Part shown: piece by piece, positions 24,001 to 32,489 of the stretch
Layout of the letters: every line of letters begins with the position of its first letter
Numbering within the stretch: the stretch's first letter is position 1
From: Balanoglossus misakiensis
Taxonomy: Eukaryota > Hemichordata
Assembly (NCBI GenBank): GCA_040954595.2
Contig: CM082576.2
Coordinates: 15,872,001 to 15,936,000, forward strand
DNA: 64,000 bases
Direction: 5' to 3'
The notes under the pieces: generated by a model
The model's input: only the letters and a program-made list of their open reading frames with translations
Told to the model about the DNA's origin: nothing
Database searches by the model: none
Made by a program: the position numbers and the translations under genes

Positions 24001-27000
24001 TTAGGCATGGCAGCAATCACGTGTCATGATGGGCAATGGACTAATGTGTTCCCTGTTTGTAAAAGTGAGTAGTCATTTATTGAGTTTCTGATTTGACTCA
24101 TTCATATACGTATGCATATATGGTTACAGTTTGGCTCATGATCACTGATCATTATTTTTTCTAATTTATGCACAAAAATGCACAAGGGATCGCTTTTGAG
24201 ATTATGGTCGAAAGGATGTATCCTTCCCTAAAGAATCAAAATATCTCATCTTACAGACATCATGACAGAATCCCCGGATGAAGCAACGACCGAGGCCGTC
24301 GACTTTGAAACGACAGAGGACATGTCACGTGATAACGATGATGAACCCAGGGAAGAACCTCTTCCAACATCACCAATTCCTGTGACAAGACCCACGTGCC
24401 CTCCCGCAGCAACAAATGAGGGCTCCTGTACAAGAACCATCACTGGTCCAGCTTTCAGTTCAACCCTTGTCATTGAAGACGGCTTGGACTGGGACGAAGG
24501 CATGAGTGACTCCACTTCATGTACATACAAGAACGCCTCTTCTGATCTTGGATACAAGGTATCGAACGATTAAACTGAAGCAATCAGTTCTTAAATGGTA
24601 TTTACTAACAGTTCTAAAGCTAGTAGCACAAGTTGGTCCGTGTGAATGACTTAGAAATCAATCACTTTATGTGTTTCGTTTCAGTTGGCCCAGATTTTTA
24701 ATGCCAGCTCGCTGACTGATGCATTCGACTGTATCAAGATCGACTCGTTCAGGTAAAATATTTCAATTTCACTCGCACAAATCACGACATGAACATCAGC
24801 ACGCACATGAGGAAATAAAAAACAAACGCATCGCATCAAACAATATGGCGACTAGTGTGAGGCGACCTCAGTCGGCATGAGTATTCTAATGCATGCAGCG
24901 ATATACATTTTATATAAGTATTCTTTCCAAGGCAATATGAAACGCAAATCGCCGAAACTAAGCAACCTATTTTGGTGCCAACAGCCAAGGAAGTGTAGAA
25001 GTGAACTACAAAGTGGTATTTGAAGAGGAAGCGGAAGTGACGGAGACAGACGTACAAGCTGCACTGTCTGAGGGGTTGAATAAGACGGACGTCTTTCAAG
25101 ATTTGACAATCGACGTGGAGGAGATTGTTTTTGTCGCTGTCGGTAGGTATTAAACCTTGTTTTCCATCATTGCTTGAATTGAATATTTATTGACCTATTC
25201 GCGAAATGTTCATAAACCACCATGCAGTGTAAAACTTTTTTCCTCCCAAAGGAGTGTTGATGTTATCAAAAACGACTAGAAAAGCATAGTTGTTTTGTTA
25301 CGTTTTGCAGTGCCGACTACAACGGAAAAATCCTTACCCACAACACTGAAAAATATGATGGTAACAACAACATACAGAACAGAGGAATCTGATCCAATGG
25401 AACTCACGGCATCAGCCGAAACAGAGGAATTGTTTTCAACAGATGATGATGTAACGCAAAAGATGACGACAGAAGTGACAACAGTTGCCATGCAAACAAG
25501 TAGAGATGCGAGGTCTTCGAAGCTTCCAACAGTCTCTGAAGTGTGGTCCAGTCCGTTAAAACCAACGACACAACAAACTACAGAACAAGAAGAAACAACG
25601 GAAGTAACAACTATACGGCAAACTACTGCCAAACCCACAAAACCGGCAACAACCACATCGAAAACTACTCGAATTACAACCAGATCACTAACAACAGCAC
25701 TGCCTACCGATAAACAAACAACCAGTGTGGGTACCACGAAGCAGACCACAGTTTCTCAAACATCAACCGAAGCAACTACACTGAAACAGACATCAACAAC
25801 ATCGCAGCAAGAGATAACCTTAGCAACTACCATACCCACTACTATGTTGCCATCCACAGACCCACAATCTTCTACAACACTCACCACCACCATGTCGCAA
25901 TCGACAAACATACCAACTTCTACAGCAACCACCACTGCTATGTTGCGCTCAACAGACACGCCATCATCCGCAAGAAGAACCAGTGAAAACCCAACAACCG
26001 AGAACAAAGACACGACGTTCAGACCGACATGCGCACCAACCGTCACACGGGGGTCGTGCGAAGGGACCATATCCGGTCTTTCCTACAGGTCCACCTTGGT
26101 CATTGAAATTGGCATAGAGTGGCAGGACGCGTTGGTGGATCCCACAACTTGCGAATACGGAGAAACCGCAGCACAATTATCGTACATGGCAAGTCTCTTA
26201 TAAAACCATTAACTTTACATACAGACTTGGAGTCCAGTTACAGTCTCATAAAGTCACCAAAGTGTGTGCTATAGTATAGTCGTTTGTACACTTATCACTG
26301 TGCAATTCTGCTTGGCCAAAAATATTCCATGGCATAACAAGTCCTTTAGAAATCTACGATAACTCACCACATGTAGTGATGAGACTGTAACGATGTTTTA
26401 TATATTATTTTCAGCTTGCTGAACTTTTCAATTCAACTTCTATAGCTGATTATTTCAACTGCATACATGTCGACTCTTTCGCGTAAGTAGATATCGTGTT
26501 TCATATTACTTAGTCAACGAGAAACTTAATAGCGAGCTACCTGACCCTAGATTTGTGAAAATGTCCTAAATGGGCAGTGGTCTATTGGTGCACATTGATT
26601 GTGTGTAGCCACCATGAACAGTAATATACAATTTATCTACAATAATATTTGCGGATGTTTTACTACAGGAAAGGCAGTGTTGAGGTGACGTATGATGTTG
26701 TGGTAGAGGAGACCGCCGAAGTGGGCGAGGAAGTCATCGCTGAAGCGTTCAAGGAAGGACACAACAAGACGGACGTGTTTAAAGACCTTACTATAAACAC
26801 GAACGTTGTCGAGTTTGTACTAGTAGGTGAGTGTGAAACACCCCCTTTCGGTTTTTTTTTTTTTTTTGTCAATTCAAATCTTGTTTATACTCAACCAGGC
26901 TACCATTGCCTTTTCCAAGAACAATGATTTACTGTTCAATATTACTGAAATAGGACAATTGTATGGTAACTGTACGGCGACAATAATTTGGAGCAAAACA

Positions 27001-28542
27001 TTTGCTGGCACTCATAATAGATTAATACAAGCTTATGTCTGTAGCTCCACCTTGAGTTTAATGGTTACAGATACTTTCTACGTATTGACACACAATTTGA
27101 TTCACATGATACACGATTTTACAATGTAACGTGAAATGACCACATATATTTTTACCTGTTTAGAACCGACAACTGTAACTCCAACAGAAGAAGGGGACAG
27201 TGATGACGACACTGGTAAGGCGCTAAATTCGTATAACCCAATTCGTGGACAAATTTGATATATTATGATTTGCTGTTAGTGGACAATATATTGTGTAATC
27301 AATTTGTAATCTGACATAAGCAATTTTCTCGCCTCGAAAAGGGTCAACTGGATTTTGCTCTGATGTAGTTGAATGTGATGTGGTATTACATGTATAACGC
27401 TTTGAATGAATGCATTGCGTTCTGTTCCTGTGCAGTTCCTCAGATGGTTGTCATCATAGTGGCTGGTGCACTCGGTGGAGTGGTGGTGTTACTCGTCATA
27501 CTTCTGGCAGTCTCGTACGTGACTTGTAACCGAAAGAGGGCGGGTCCTGTACGCCGACACCCGAGGGAAGCATCCACGAAAGGCAAACTAAAACACCGTC
27601 ACGGTGACGAAGAATCTCTGGCGTCTGACGACTCCAGGAGAATGTTCATCGATACTTTCAACAGAGAAGGGGTCGTCACCCTGCCAACGGGGGCTGGGAA
27701 TCGACTGCAGCACTACTCAGTGGCTAATGTGGCGTCTAGGCCTTTTGCCTCGAAGCCGTTCGTAGTCGAAGTGAGTGTCAAGGCAAGCAAATAGTGAAGA
27801 TGGATATAGTGAACACACATATATTATTCTTATAGTAATGTCCACCTTTCTACATGTACATGTACACATGACTTACCGAATATACTTAGTTTCCTTGGTC
27901 TCTGTTTTGAAGTGGTTACTTGCACAGTTGGCTGTACATAGTGGATCTGAATGACCGGCTGGTTGGGTCGTAGGTGCCGGAGACAGCTAGCTGAAGGTCG
28001 CGGCACATCAATAGCTTGGGAGACACATATTGCAGTTCGAGTTGCGTCAACTAGGGAGAAGGAAATGGAAAAAACATCACTCGCACCAAAATGGCAATTT
28101 AGCGTTTATGGCTAGAGGGTTAACACATTCAGTTCAGATAAAGTAATCCGCTTATTTTAAAGATTGCCATAACAATTCTGCCACTTCTTTCATTTGCTCA
28201 GAAGAAATACACGGAGACAATACGCCAAATTGACTTTGGGCCATCCCATGTACCACCGGCCGATTACGAAGTGGAACGAGGAAACTTTACAACTCCGTAC
28301 ATAGCAACTGGACAGGAGGTGAGATCCCGAAAGACGGAATTCTAATTTACAAATAATACTGGTAGTCTACAGATAATTTTGAACACTTTTTCAATCAGTG
28401 AGCACATATAAATATATCACGAAAACTTACTTTTTAGGTATATGCGATTTTCGGCAGATGGTGAACGATAACATTTTGTTTTCTGGTGTCTTCTTTCCAG
28501 CTGGCGAATAATAGCTATAGTAATTATGGTTATTACGACTGA
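9002..28542 (+). CDS. Giant sushi-SEA-mucin type I membrane protein (36 exons, ~3,123 aa)
   Basis: Exons: 9002-9080, 9835-9999, 10669-10872, 11194-11373, 11680-11850, 12795-14006, 14311-14484, 14604-14777, 15069-15239, 15369-16103, 16285-16586, 16713-16780, 17023-17180, 17555-17728, 17870-18043, 18163-18336, 18653-18826, 19046-19216, 19347-20096, 20297-20598, 20725-20792, 21039-21196, 21595-21768, 21888-22061, 23043-23213, 23327-24064, 24257-24558, 24685-24752, 24985-25142, 25311-26188, 26415-26482, 26669-26826, 27164-27214, 27436-27770, 28202-28318, 28501-28542. All junctions agree in phase and the total is 9,372 bases. Domain order: signal peptide; acidic Thr-rich head; three sushi modules; a split sushi; three repeated blocks of sushi modules, split sushi and SEA; a Thr-rich stalk with a fourth SEA; a transmembrane helix (about residues 2963-2987); a 136-residue tail. 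Sushi modules mediate protein binding and SEA domains often self-cleave in mucin-like proteins. I infer a cell-surface adhesion or recognition protein. Cis-splicing of every duplicated exon is unproven. Confidence 0.8.
10669..11850 (+). CDS. Exons 3-5: first three sushi (CCP) modules
   Basis: Three phase 1-1 exons (10669-10872, 11194-11373, 11680-11850), each holding one module with four Cys and the conserved Trp before Cys4. The cores are ATLQCFDGF/WQPPLWHMDC, VTLHCDEGYTREG/WFPPPFHMKC and VEFKCRHGYQLHG/WSSPVPSC. One exon per module with symmetrical phase 1 is the classic arrangement that permits exon shuffling and duplication. The third is the type copied later as RHCRDPG..NGMQVGESDY modules. 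Confidence 0.85.
11950..12760. repeat. Repeat-like sequence in the intron before the first split sushi exon
   Basis: It starts with TTAAAGCTGCAAGCAGCATT and contains internally similar segments, such as ATGGGTTACATAGCTCATG versus ATGGTTTATAGCTCATGAAA and ATCATCAAAAAATGA twice. It looks like a dispersed repeat. No coding capacity is seen and the family is not identified. Confidence 0.4.
12795..14006 (+). CDS. Exon 6: split sushi module with a ~340-residue acidic repeat insert
   Basis: One 1,212-base exon encodes GTCQRPPLP (sushi Cys1), then a long insert, then LFFECEPGTFLVGMEVLRC..WNGVVPIC (Cys2-Cys4 with the Trp). The first half of the insert is a run of RPEED/RPEGD pentapeptides from a 15-base minisatellite (about 12955-13425). 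The second half is Pro/Asp-rich with repeats of FPDLPDG and NPMDNPDLP type. Flanking phases are 1-1 as for a normal sushi exon, so the module is one exon whose Cys1-Cys2 loop grew enormously. The insert should be disordered, highly negative and extended. A long antisense frame through the repeat is a by-product. Confidence 0.85.
14311..15239 (+). CDS. Exons 7-9: unit A sushi modules
   Basis: Exons 14311-14484 (GNCPKLNKPLHGMFSNTSG..), 14604-14777 (RNCPKPNETQHGAFAHTSG..) and 15069-15239 (RHCRDPGEPRNGMQVGESDY..) each encode one four-Cys sushi module with the WFPH, WDPP or WSSP signature before Cys4. N-glycosylation sequons are visible (NTS, NSS, NMT). Spacing and phase 1 are kept in units B and C. 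Confidence 0.85.
15369..16103 (+). CDS. Exon 10: split sushi with Gln/Asp/Pro-rich insert (unit A)
   Basis: It starts GTCYIEPLPQDPNANTPDV with Cys1, passes through a ~190-residue insert rich in Gln, Asp, Pro, Gly and Glu (QDNNQPEQDSYQSGDQDLGQ..), and closes with LEFECGPGTYLLGMAAITC..WTNVFPVC. The layout matches exon 6, but the insert has a different composition: Gln-rich rather than an Arg-Pro-Glu repeat. The segment GPGEFPEGT just before Cys2 is shared with exon 6, so the exons are related. The copies in units B and C differ by small in-frame indels. Confidence 0.85.
16285..17180 (+). CDS. Exons 11-13: SEA domain 1
   Basis: Exons 16285-16586, 16713-16780 and 17023-17180. An acidic Thr-rich linker leads into two Cys (KPTCPPAATNEGSC) and a SEA-like fold: STLVIEDGLDWDEGM, LAQIFNASSLTDAFDCIKID, then QGSVEVNYKVVFEEEAEVT and VQAALSEGLNKTDVF. 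The G-S-V-x-V segment sits where SEA domains carry the G^SVVV self-cleavage site. Internal phases are 0 and 2, the same in all four SEA modules. Confidence 0.8.
17215..17254 (+). pseudogene. Exon ghost at the A/B duplication junction
   Basis: The 3' end of the first split-sushi exon (ATGGACGTTGGAATGGAGTG.. to GATTTGCATTG and its GT donor) lies here in an intron, without acceptor or upstream part. It is the scar of the tandem duplication and should not be spliced. The same scar is at 21235-21269. Confidence 0.8.
17555..18336 (+). CDS. Exons 14-16: unit B sushi modules, first module doubled
   Basis: Exons 17555-17728 and 17870-18043 are near-identical GNCPKPN(Q/K)PLHGMFSNTS modules, a local extra duplication of ~315 bases including the intron. 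18163-18336 is the RNCPKPNETQNGAFTHTS module. All are 174 bases with phase 1-1 and four Cys. Differences between the doubled exons are few (for example RNGT versus NNGT before the Trp). Confidence 0.85.
18653..18826 (+). CDS. Exon 17: sushi module present only in unit B
   Basis: It encodes RSCPMPHNVANGVFTQTNAR, VTLRCDQGYSTVG and CKDGCWHPPLPEMKC. It has a fifth Cys directly before the conserved Trp (DGCW), which is unusual for a sushi module and leaves one unpaired Cys. Acceptor and donor are good and the phase is 1-1. The matching place in unit A is deleted, and in unit C it is replaced by other sequence (22336-22887). Confidence 0.8.
19046..20096 (+). CDS. Exons 18-19: RHCRDPG sushi and split sushi (unit B)
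   Basis: 19046-19216 encodes the WVEFKCRHGYQLYG module, identical in protein to the unit A copy as far as I compared. 19347-20096 is the 250-codon split sushi. Compared with unit A it has an in-frame extra DDHQEN segment and several substitutions in the Gln/Asp-rich insert, while both Cys ends are conserved. Confidence 0.85.
20297..21196 (+). CDS. Exons 20-22: SEA domain 2
   Basis: Exons 20297-20598, 20725-20792 and 21039-21196 have the same lengths (302, 68 and 158 bases) as SEA 1 and near-identical protein, with LAQIFNASSLNDAFDCIKID and QGSVEVNYKVVF retained. The high identity includes intron sequence. Confidence 0.8.
21235..21269 (+). pseudogene. Exon ghost at the B/C duplication junction
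   Basis: The second copy of the truncated split-sushi exon end (GGCGTTGGAATGGAGTGG.. to TTTGCATTG and donor), preceded by the SEA-downstream intron sequence. It shows that the same breakpoint was propagated when unit B was copied. Confidence 0.75.
21595..22061 (+). CDS. Exons 23-24: unit C sushi modules
   Basis: Exons 21595-21768 (GNCPKPNKPLHGMFSNTS) and 21888-22061 (RNCPKPNETQHGAFAHTS), 174 bases each, with four Cys, phase 1-1 and intact splice sites. Confidence 0.85.
22336..22887. mobile_element. Insertion replacing the unit-B-type sushi exon, with MITE-like hairpin
   Basis: Unit C follows unit B up to about 22335 and resumes at about 22888 (TTCCCATGTTGTGACGTCAC). The ~550 bases between are foreign. 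They begin with an imperfect hairpin at 22346-22483: outer arms ATTCCCCCGTATT / AATACGGGGGAAT, inner arms GTGATTCCCCGTATAGC / GCTATACGGGGAATCAC, and a GTATCCCTCC / GGAGGGATAC core. The rest is unrecognised. The sushi exon expected here is absent. Confidence 0.65.
23043..24064 (+). CDS. Exons 25-26: RHCRDPG sushi and split sushi (unit C)
   Basis: 23043-23213 encodes the NGMQVGESDYKAESWVEF module. 23327-24064 is the 246-codon split sushi with Cys1 in GTCYIEPLPQ and Cys2-4 in LEFECGPGTYLLG..VC. Its insert has lost a QQPDNQ segment and has other small in-frame changes relative to units A and B. Confidence 0.85.
24257..25142 (+). CDS. Exons 27-29: SEA domain 3
   Basis: Exons 24257-24558, 24685-24752 and 24985-25142 match SEA 1 and 2 in length and sequence. 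After the third exon the intron diverges from units A and B just after TTTTCCATCATTGC, marking the right edge of the amplified unit. Confidence 0.8.
25311..26826 (+). CDS. Exons 30-32: Thr-rich mucin stalk and SEA domain 4
   Basis: Exon 25311-26188 encodes ~220 residues dominated by Thr and Ser (TTTSKTTRITTRSL-type stretches), a likely O-glycosylated stalk. It then has two Cys (RPTCAPTVTRGSC) and STLVIEIGIEWQDAL. Exons 26415-26482 and 26669-26826 complete the SEA fold (LAELFNSTSIADYFNCIHVD, RKGSVEVTYDVVVEE in meaning, with GSVEV at the cleavage position). The 302-base exon of the other SEA modules corresponds to the end of the long exon here. This SEA is the most diverged copy. The donor after 26188 is GC (GCAAGT), not GT. 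Confidence 0.8.
27164..28542 (+). CDS. Exons 33-36: stalk, transmembrane helix and Tyr-rich tail
   Basis: 27164-27214 encodes EPTTVTPTEEGDSDDDT. 27436-27770 encodes the helix MVVIIVAGALGGVVVLLVIL.. followed by the stop-transfer CNRKR and a basic tail with DEESLASDDS. 28202-28318 encodes KKYTETIRQIDFG.. ending TTPYIATGQE, and 28501-28542 LANNSYSNYGYYD and TGA. The tail has many Tyr but no consensus ITAM. The last two exons match the upstream paralogue's tail exons in order and phase. Confidence 0.8.
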
Positions 28543-29360
28543 AAGATCGAGTTGGGAGGAAATGGTGTCCATCTATCAAAGCAATAGTTTAATTAGAATT
28601 TACCCCTGTACATTAATAACACGCGTGTCTTTTGATCAAGTAACCCTCTTTTTTCTTTACATTTACCAATGTGCGTTGTATTATACACAAAATATCGTCA
28701 AGTATCCCGTCGTAATGTGTTGATGATTGTCATGTCTCTAAAATTACACACTTTTGTGAACAACGTAATCCCATCTACTATTGCTTTAACACAAAATAAT
28801 TCATAAATAATATAAACGTTTACGTTTACCAGGGCAGATATTAATTTTCCGTGACAATAACTATTTAATACTAATAACAACTTTATCTGAGAAAGTAACT
28901 ATATTTTATACCATACAAATATTTACAATCGTTCAAAGGGTAGTCGGGAAATATGTATAAATTATTTGTTATGTTCGTGATCGTTATGTTCCTCTTTTCT
29001 GAAATAATGAATCCTTGAAATATTATAATTACAGTGAAATTAACATTACAATGCCACACTTAATTACGATGTTTGGGATATTAATTTGCATAATAAAGCG
29101 TGTTATCAGAGTAAACTTGGCTAAATGGGAAATACAAATGAAAATACAGTCACATATGGAACAAACAATCCCTAAATTAAGGTTATCACCTACACAACCC
29201 AAGAGGGCATATGATCACCCCATCCCCACCATTGAACTGAGGGGATGTCTACTTCCACGTCAATTGCCTGACAGACATAATAATTAACGTTGCTGGCGAA
29301 GTGTTTGTCAAACTGTAAAGTTCCATCTTAAACTGTATATGGAAATGAGCGATTATTCGA

Positions 29361-29366
29361 AATAAA
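29361..29366 (+). terminator. Candidate polyadenylation signal of the sushi/SEA gene
   Basis: AATAAA lies 820 bases after the stop codon and is followed within 40 bases by a T-rich and TG-containing stretch. It is the best placed signal for the 3' UTR. Alternatives are not excluded. Confidence 0.45.
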
Positions 29367-29379
29367 GCGAGTCTGTGTT

Positions 29380-30480
29380 TTGCTACTTTTACTCTGGTGG
29401 TTTTTATTTTCGGGACAACCTATGTCTCCAATTGTGTTAGTCTTGTTTGTGTAAACACAATGTATGGATCATTGGAGATAAATTTCATAAAATGCCATCA
29501 GTTAAATGGCGTAAACAATTTTTAGATAACATTACCACACTGTGACGCAATACGCGTGGGATAGCCAATATAATCATAACAGGCTGTTACATCAATATTC
29601 CAAATTTGCTCATCAAAAAAAAATAGTTTTCGAAGAATTGGTGTAGAAACCATGCATCTCAATTTTTATATGAATTAATTTTACAATATATTCACACAAA
29701 TAATGGGCATCTCGATGAAAGAAGGGCATTTCATACTTCGAATACATGTACAAACTTTCATGTCCATGCAGTCAAGATGAAGCTGCTTTAGGTGGTAACT
29801 GATGAATAAACATTATCGACTGAATAGTAACATCTGCGTACCCCGAAAGTTGAATGTGTCATTATAATAAATATAACCAACATATGGAATATCCAAAAAT
29901 GCGAAAATACAACTACAAGTTCGTCAGATATTTCAGTTAGACTGAAAAAGGAAGGGAAGGGAATAGTTAGTGAATGAGCGAAATACAACATATAGAGGCA
30001 TCTATTTAATTGATCACCGTCCACATTAGGTAACAAAGATGTAACTATATGTACTATAAACTACTTAAAACATCGGCTCATGTGTATTTTGTTCTTTTTT
30101 ACCTCATTCAAATTTTGCTGGGGCATAAATGACAAAAATGCGCGTATAATGTGTTACAAAAACAGAAAGTTTACATAAATGAAAACCTAACCCCTAATGC
30201 TCGTAAACTTCTAAAATTGACGAACCAGTCAACTACAGGTTCATATGGACGCGAAACTGCCAGGTCTACGTGAAGAAAAGTGAGCAGTCGGGTGTTCTAG
30301 CGATCAGGAGTGAACATGACCACGTCAAAATCGTGTAAGGTACACTTTCTGAGTATTTATTGATCTTAAAATGTGTATTTATTTCTGAGTTTTAAGATCT
30401 TACATGGGCTTCACTTTTGATGATTTCGAGGAGCCTACAAATGAAATCACTTGTGAAATGTATACCGTCAGTAAATTTAA
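29380..30480. other. Intergenic, no feature recognised
   Basis: A+T-rich sequence with short open frames only, none with recognisable protein motifs. The right part leads into the decayed LINE and may be its 5' region. Confidence 0.4.
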
Positions 30481-30489
30481 TCATATTTT

Positions 30490-32398
30490 TCCTGAAACTT
30501 AGAATGTTTTTTCTATATCACATCTTACTATTAGATCCCTGACGAAGAATAACGATAACCTCAATTTATTTTATGAGGAATGTGTAAAAACAAGGTTCAG
30601 TTTAATCGCCCTTTCAGAAATTTGTATGAAAGCCCGTAAGGGACATTTCGTAAAGCAAAAAAAATTTTTTTATCTCGTGAGCACGAGATACTAAGTCGTG
30701 AGCACGAGATACTAAGTCGTGAGGCGCACGACTTAGTATCTCGTGCTCACGACTTAGTATCTCGTGCGCACGACTTAGTATCTCGTGCTCACGACTTAGT
30801 ATCTCGTGCGCACGACTTAGTATCTCGTGCTCACGAGATAATTTTTTTTTTTGCTTTACGAAATGTCCCTAACGGGCTTTCATAAATTTGGAACGTTGTA
30901 GATAAAGATATTTTATTTACTTTATCAGGATACTCATTTGAAATTAATTGTATGAGCCAAGGTAGAGGGGGAGGAGTTGGTTTGTATCTTCAGGATTCTT
31001 TAAATAATATTGTATTACATAATATTGAAATCAGCAATTGAGTCCCTCTGGGTGGAGCTAAAAATTGGAAAAAAGTTTATTTAGTTGGGGTTATATACAG
31101 ACCTTCTAACACGAATGAAGACGACTTTATTTCCAGCTTAGAACATACAGTAAGTTCATTGTCACATAAGTATAATGGTTGTTTTATTGTCGGTGACTTT
31201 AATATAGACTTAAGTCATTCATCAACCCCAAAAAGGAAACATTTGTTAATTTTCGGTGACTTTAATATAGACTTAAGTCAATTCATCAACCCCAAAAAGG
31301 AAACATTTGTTATTTTTTTTTCCTTTTTTTTTAATTTCGAGCAAATAATAAGCTGTCCTACTAGAGTATCAAAAACGTCTTCTACTATTATAGATCACAT
31401 TTATACAAATGTAACGGGTGAAAATATTTCAGCGGGTACAATACTTACAGATATTTCAGATCATTCACCTATATTTGTTATTTTCCCTTCTCCTTCCCAT
31501 CCTTCCTCCATTTCTATGGTACGTGATTATAGGAATTTTCATTTGCAAGCTTTCCTTGATGAGCTTAAATCTGAGGGATGGTAGGAAGTGCTTAACTGTC
31601 AGGAAGTTCAATTATCATATTCAAACTTTGTTAGTACTTTTCTTGCAGTTTGCATCAAACACGCTCTTTTAGTACTTAAAAAATCAGTATGAGAAAAAAA
31701 GGATAAACCCTGGATCACAAGTGCAATTAAAAAGTCTATAAGGAAAAAACATAAGCTTTTTGGAAATTTGCAAAAATTCTCTCTTAATGAAATAGCTTTA
31801 AACTATTATAAGAGATAAAGGTATATCCTGACAGATGTTTTGAGAAAGGCTAAAAAACAGTACTATACACACTTATTTTCCGAAAATAATGTAAAAATCA
31901 AAGAAACATGGGAAGTTATTAACGATTTAATTGGCAAACATAAAAAATGACACTTCCAGACCATTTGGAAGTGGTTTGTATGGGTACAAAAGAGGTTCAT
32001 TCAGACATCAATGACACTGTAGAAGATCTTAACACTTACTTTGTTAACATAGGTGAAAATTTAGCCAATCAAATTTCTCGTCAAAGCAATGTTACTTTTG
32101 ATACTTTTTTGCAAAACAGTACATGTAATTCCTTTTTTCTTCAGCTAGTAGCTTTAAAGGAAATTGAGAATTTAATTTTTAGCCTGGACATTCGCAAGGC
32201 AACTGGTTGGGACAATATTCCGTCTCGACTTGTAAAAGCAGCCAATACATATATCTGTATAATTCCACTTTGTCATATATTTAACCTTTCTTTCATCACT
32301 GGTCAATTTCCTAACCTCATGAAGGTTGCACGTGTATTGCATTTATACAAAAAAGGAAATGTTAATGATATTGGTAATTACAGACCAATAAAACGTTG
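30490..32398 (+). mobile_element. Decayed LINE: AP endonuclease and reverse-transcriptase start
   Basis: Broken frames give, in order, an endonuclease start (SHLTIRSLTKNNDNLNLFYE, FSLIALSEI), a GGGVGLYLQDSL stretch, VYLVGVIYRPSNTNEDDF, GDFNIDLS (doubled by a ~70-base tandem duplication at 31190-31310) and SDHSPIFV. Then come an RT-linker with many stops and the RT palm entry ATGWDNIPSRLVKAA..GNYRPI. This order is that of CR1/L2/Jockey-type LINE ORF2 proteins. A MITE sits in the endonuclease part, and the sequence ends abruptly after GNYRPIKR, so most of the RT is missing. Confidence 0.75.
30627..30882. mobile_element. Palindromic MITE inserted in the LINE, TA target duplication
   Basis: Ends TGAAAGCCCGTAAGGGACAT and its inverted partner (ATGTCCCTAACGGGCTTTCA) enclose an A/T run and an array of CTCGTG(C/A)(G/T)CACGA and CTTAGTAT units that are themselves palindromic. 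TA flanks both sides (30625-30626 and 30883-30884). Removing the element restores a continuous LINE sequence. TIR length, short size and TA duplication fit a Tc1/mariner-type MITE. Confidence 0.75.
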
Positions 32399-32489
32399 AA
32401 CATTAAACACATGTTAATCAACTGACAGCATGCGTGAGTCTCACTCACAGGCATGTGGGATATTCAAAAGATTATGTTGGTTAGGGAGA

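Larger units (their letters stand above)
13971..25172 (+). repeat. Three tandem genomic units A (13971-17214), B (17215-21234), C (21235-25172)
   Basis: Each unit runs from the last ~37 bases of a split-sushi exon (ATGGACGTTGGAATGGAG..) through sushi exons, one split sushi exon and the three exons of a SEA domain to the intron sequence TTTTCCATCATTGC. At the A/B and B/C joins that intron sequence runs directly into the sushi exon tail, which defines the junctions. Introns and exons are both highly similar, so duplication is recent. Unit B contains an extra copy of the first sushi exon (17555 and 17870) and keeps a sushi exon (18653) missing from A and C. Confidence 0.85.

Noticed and set aside
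30660-30850. Regular short repeats resembling a CRISPR-like array
   Set aside because: Units are palindromic, lack unique spacers and lie between TIRs of a MITE in a eukaryotic genome.
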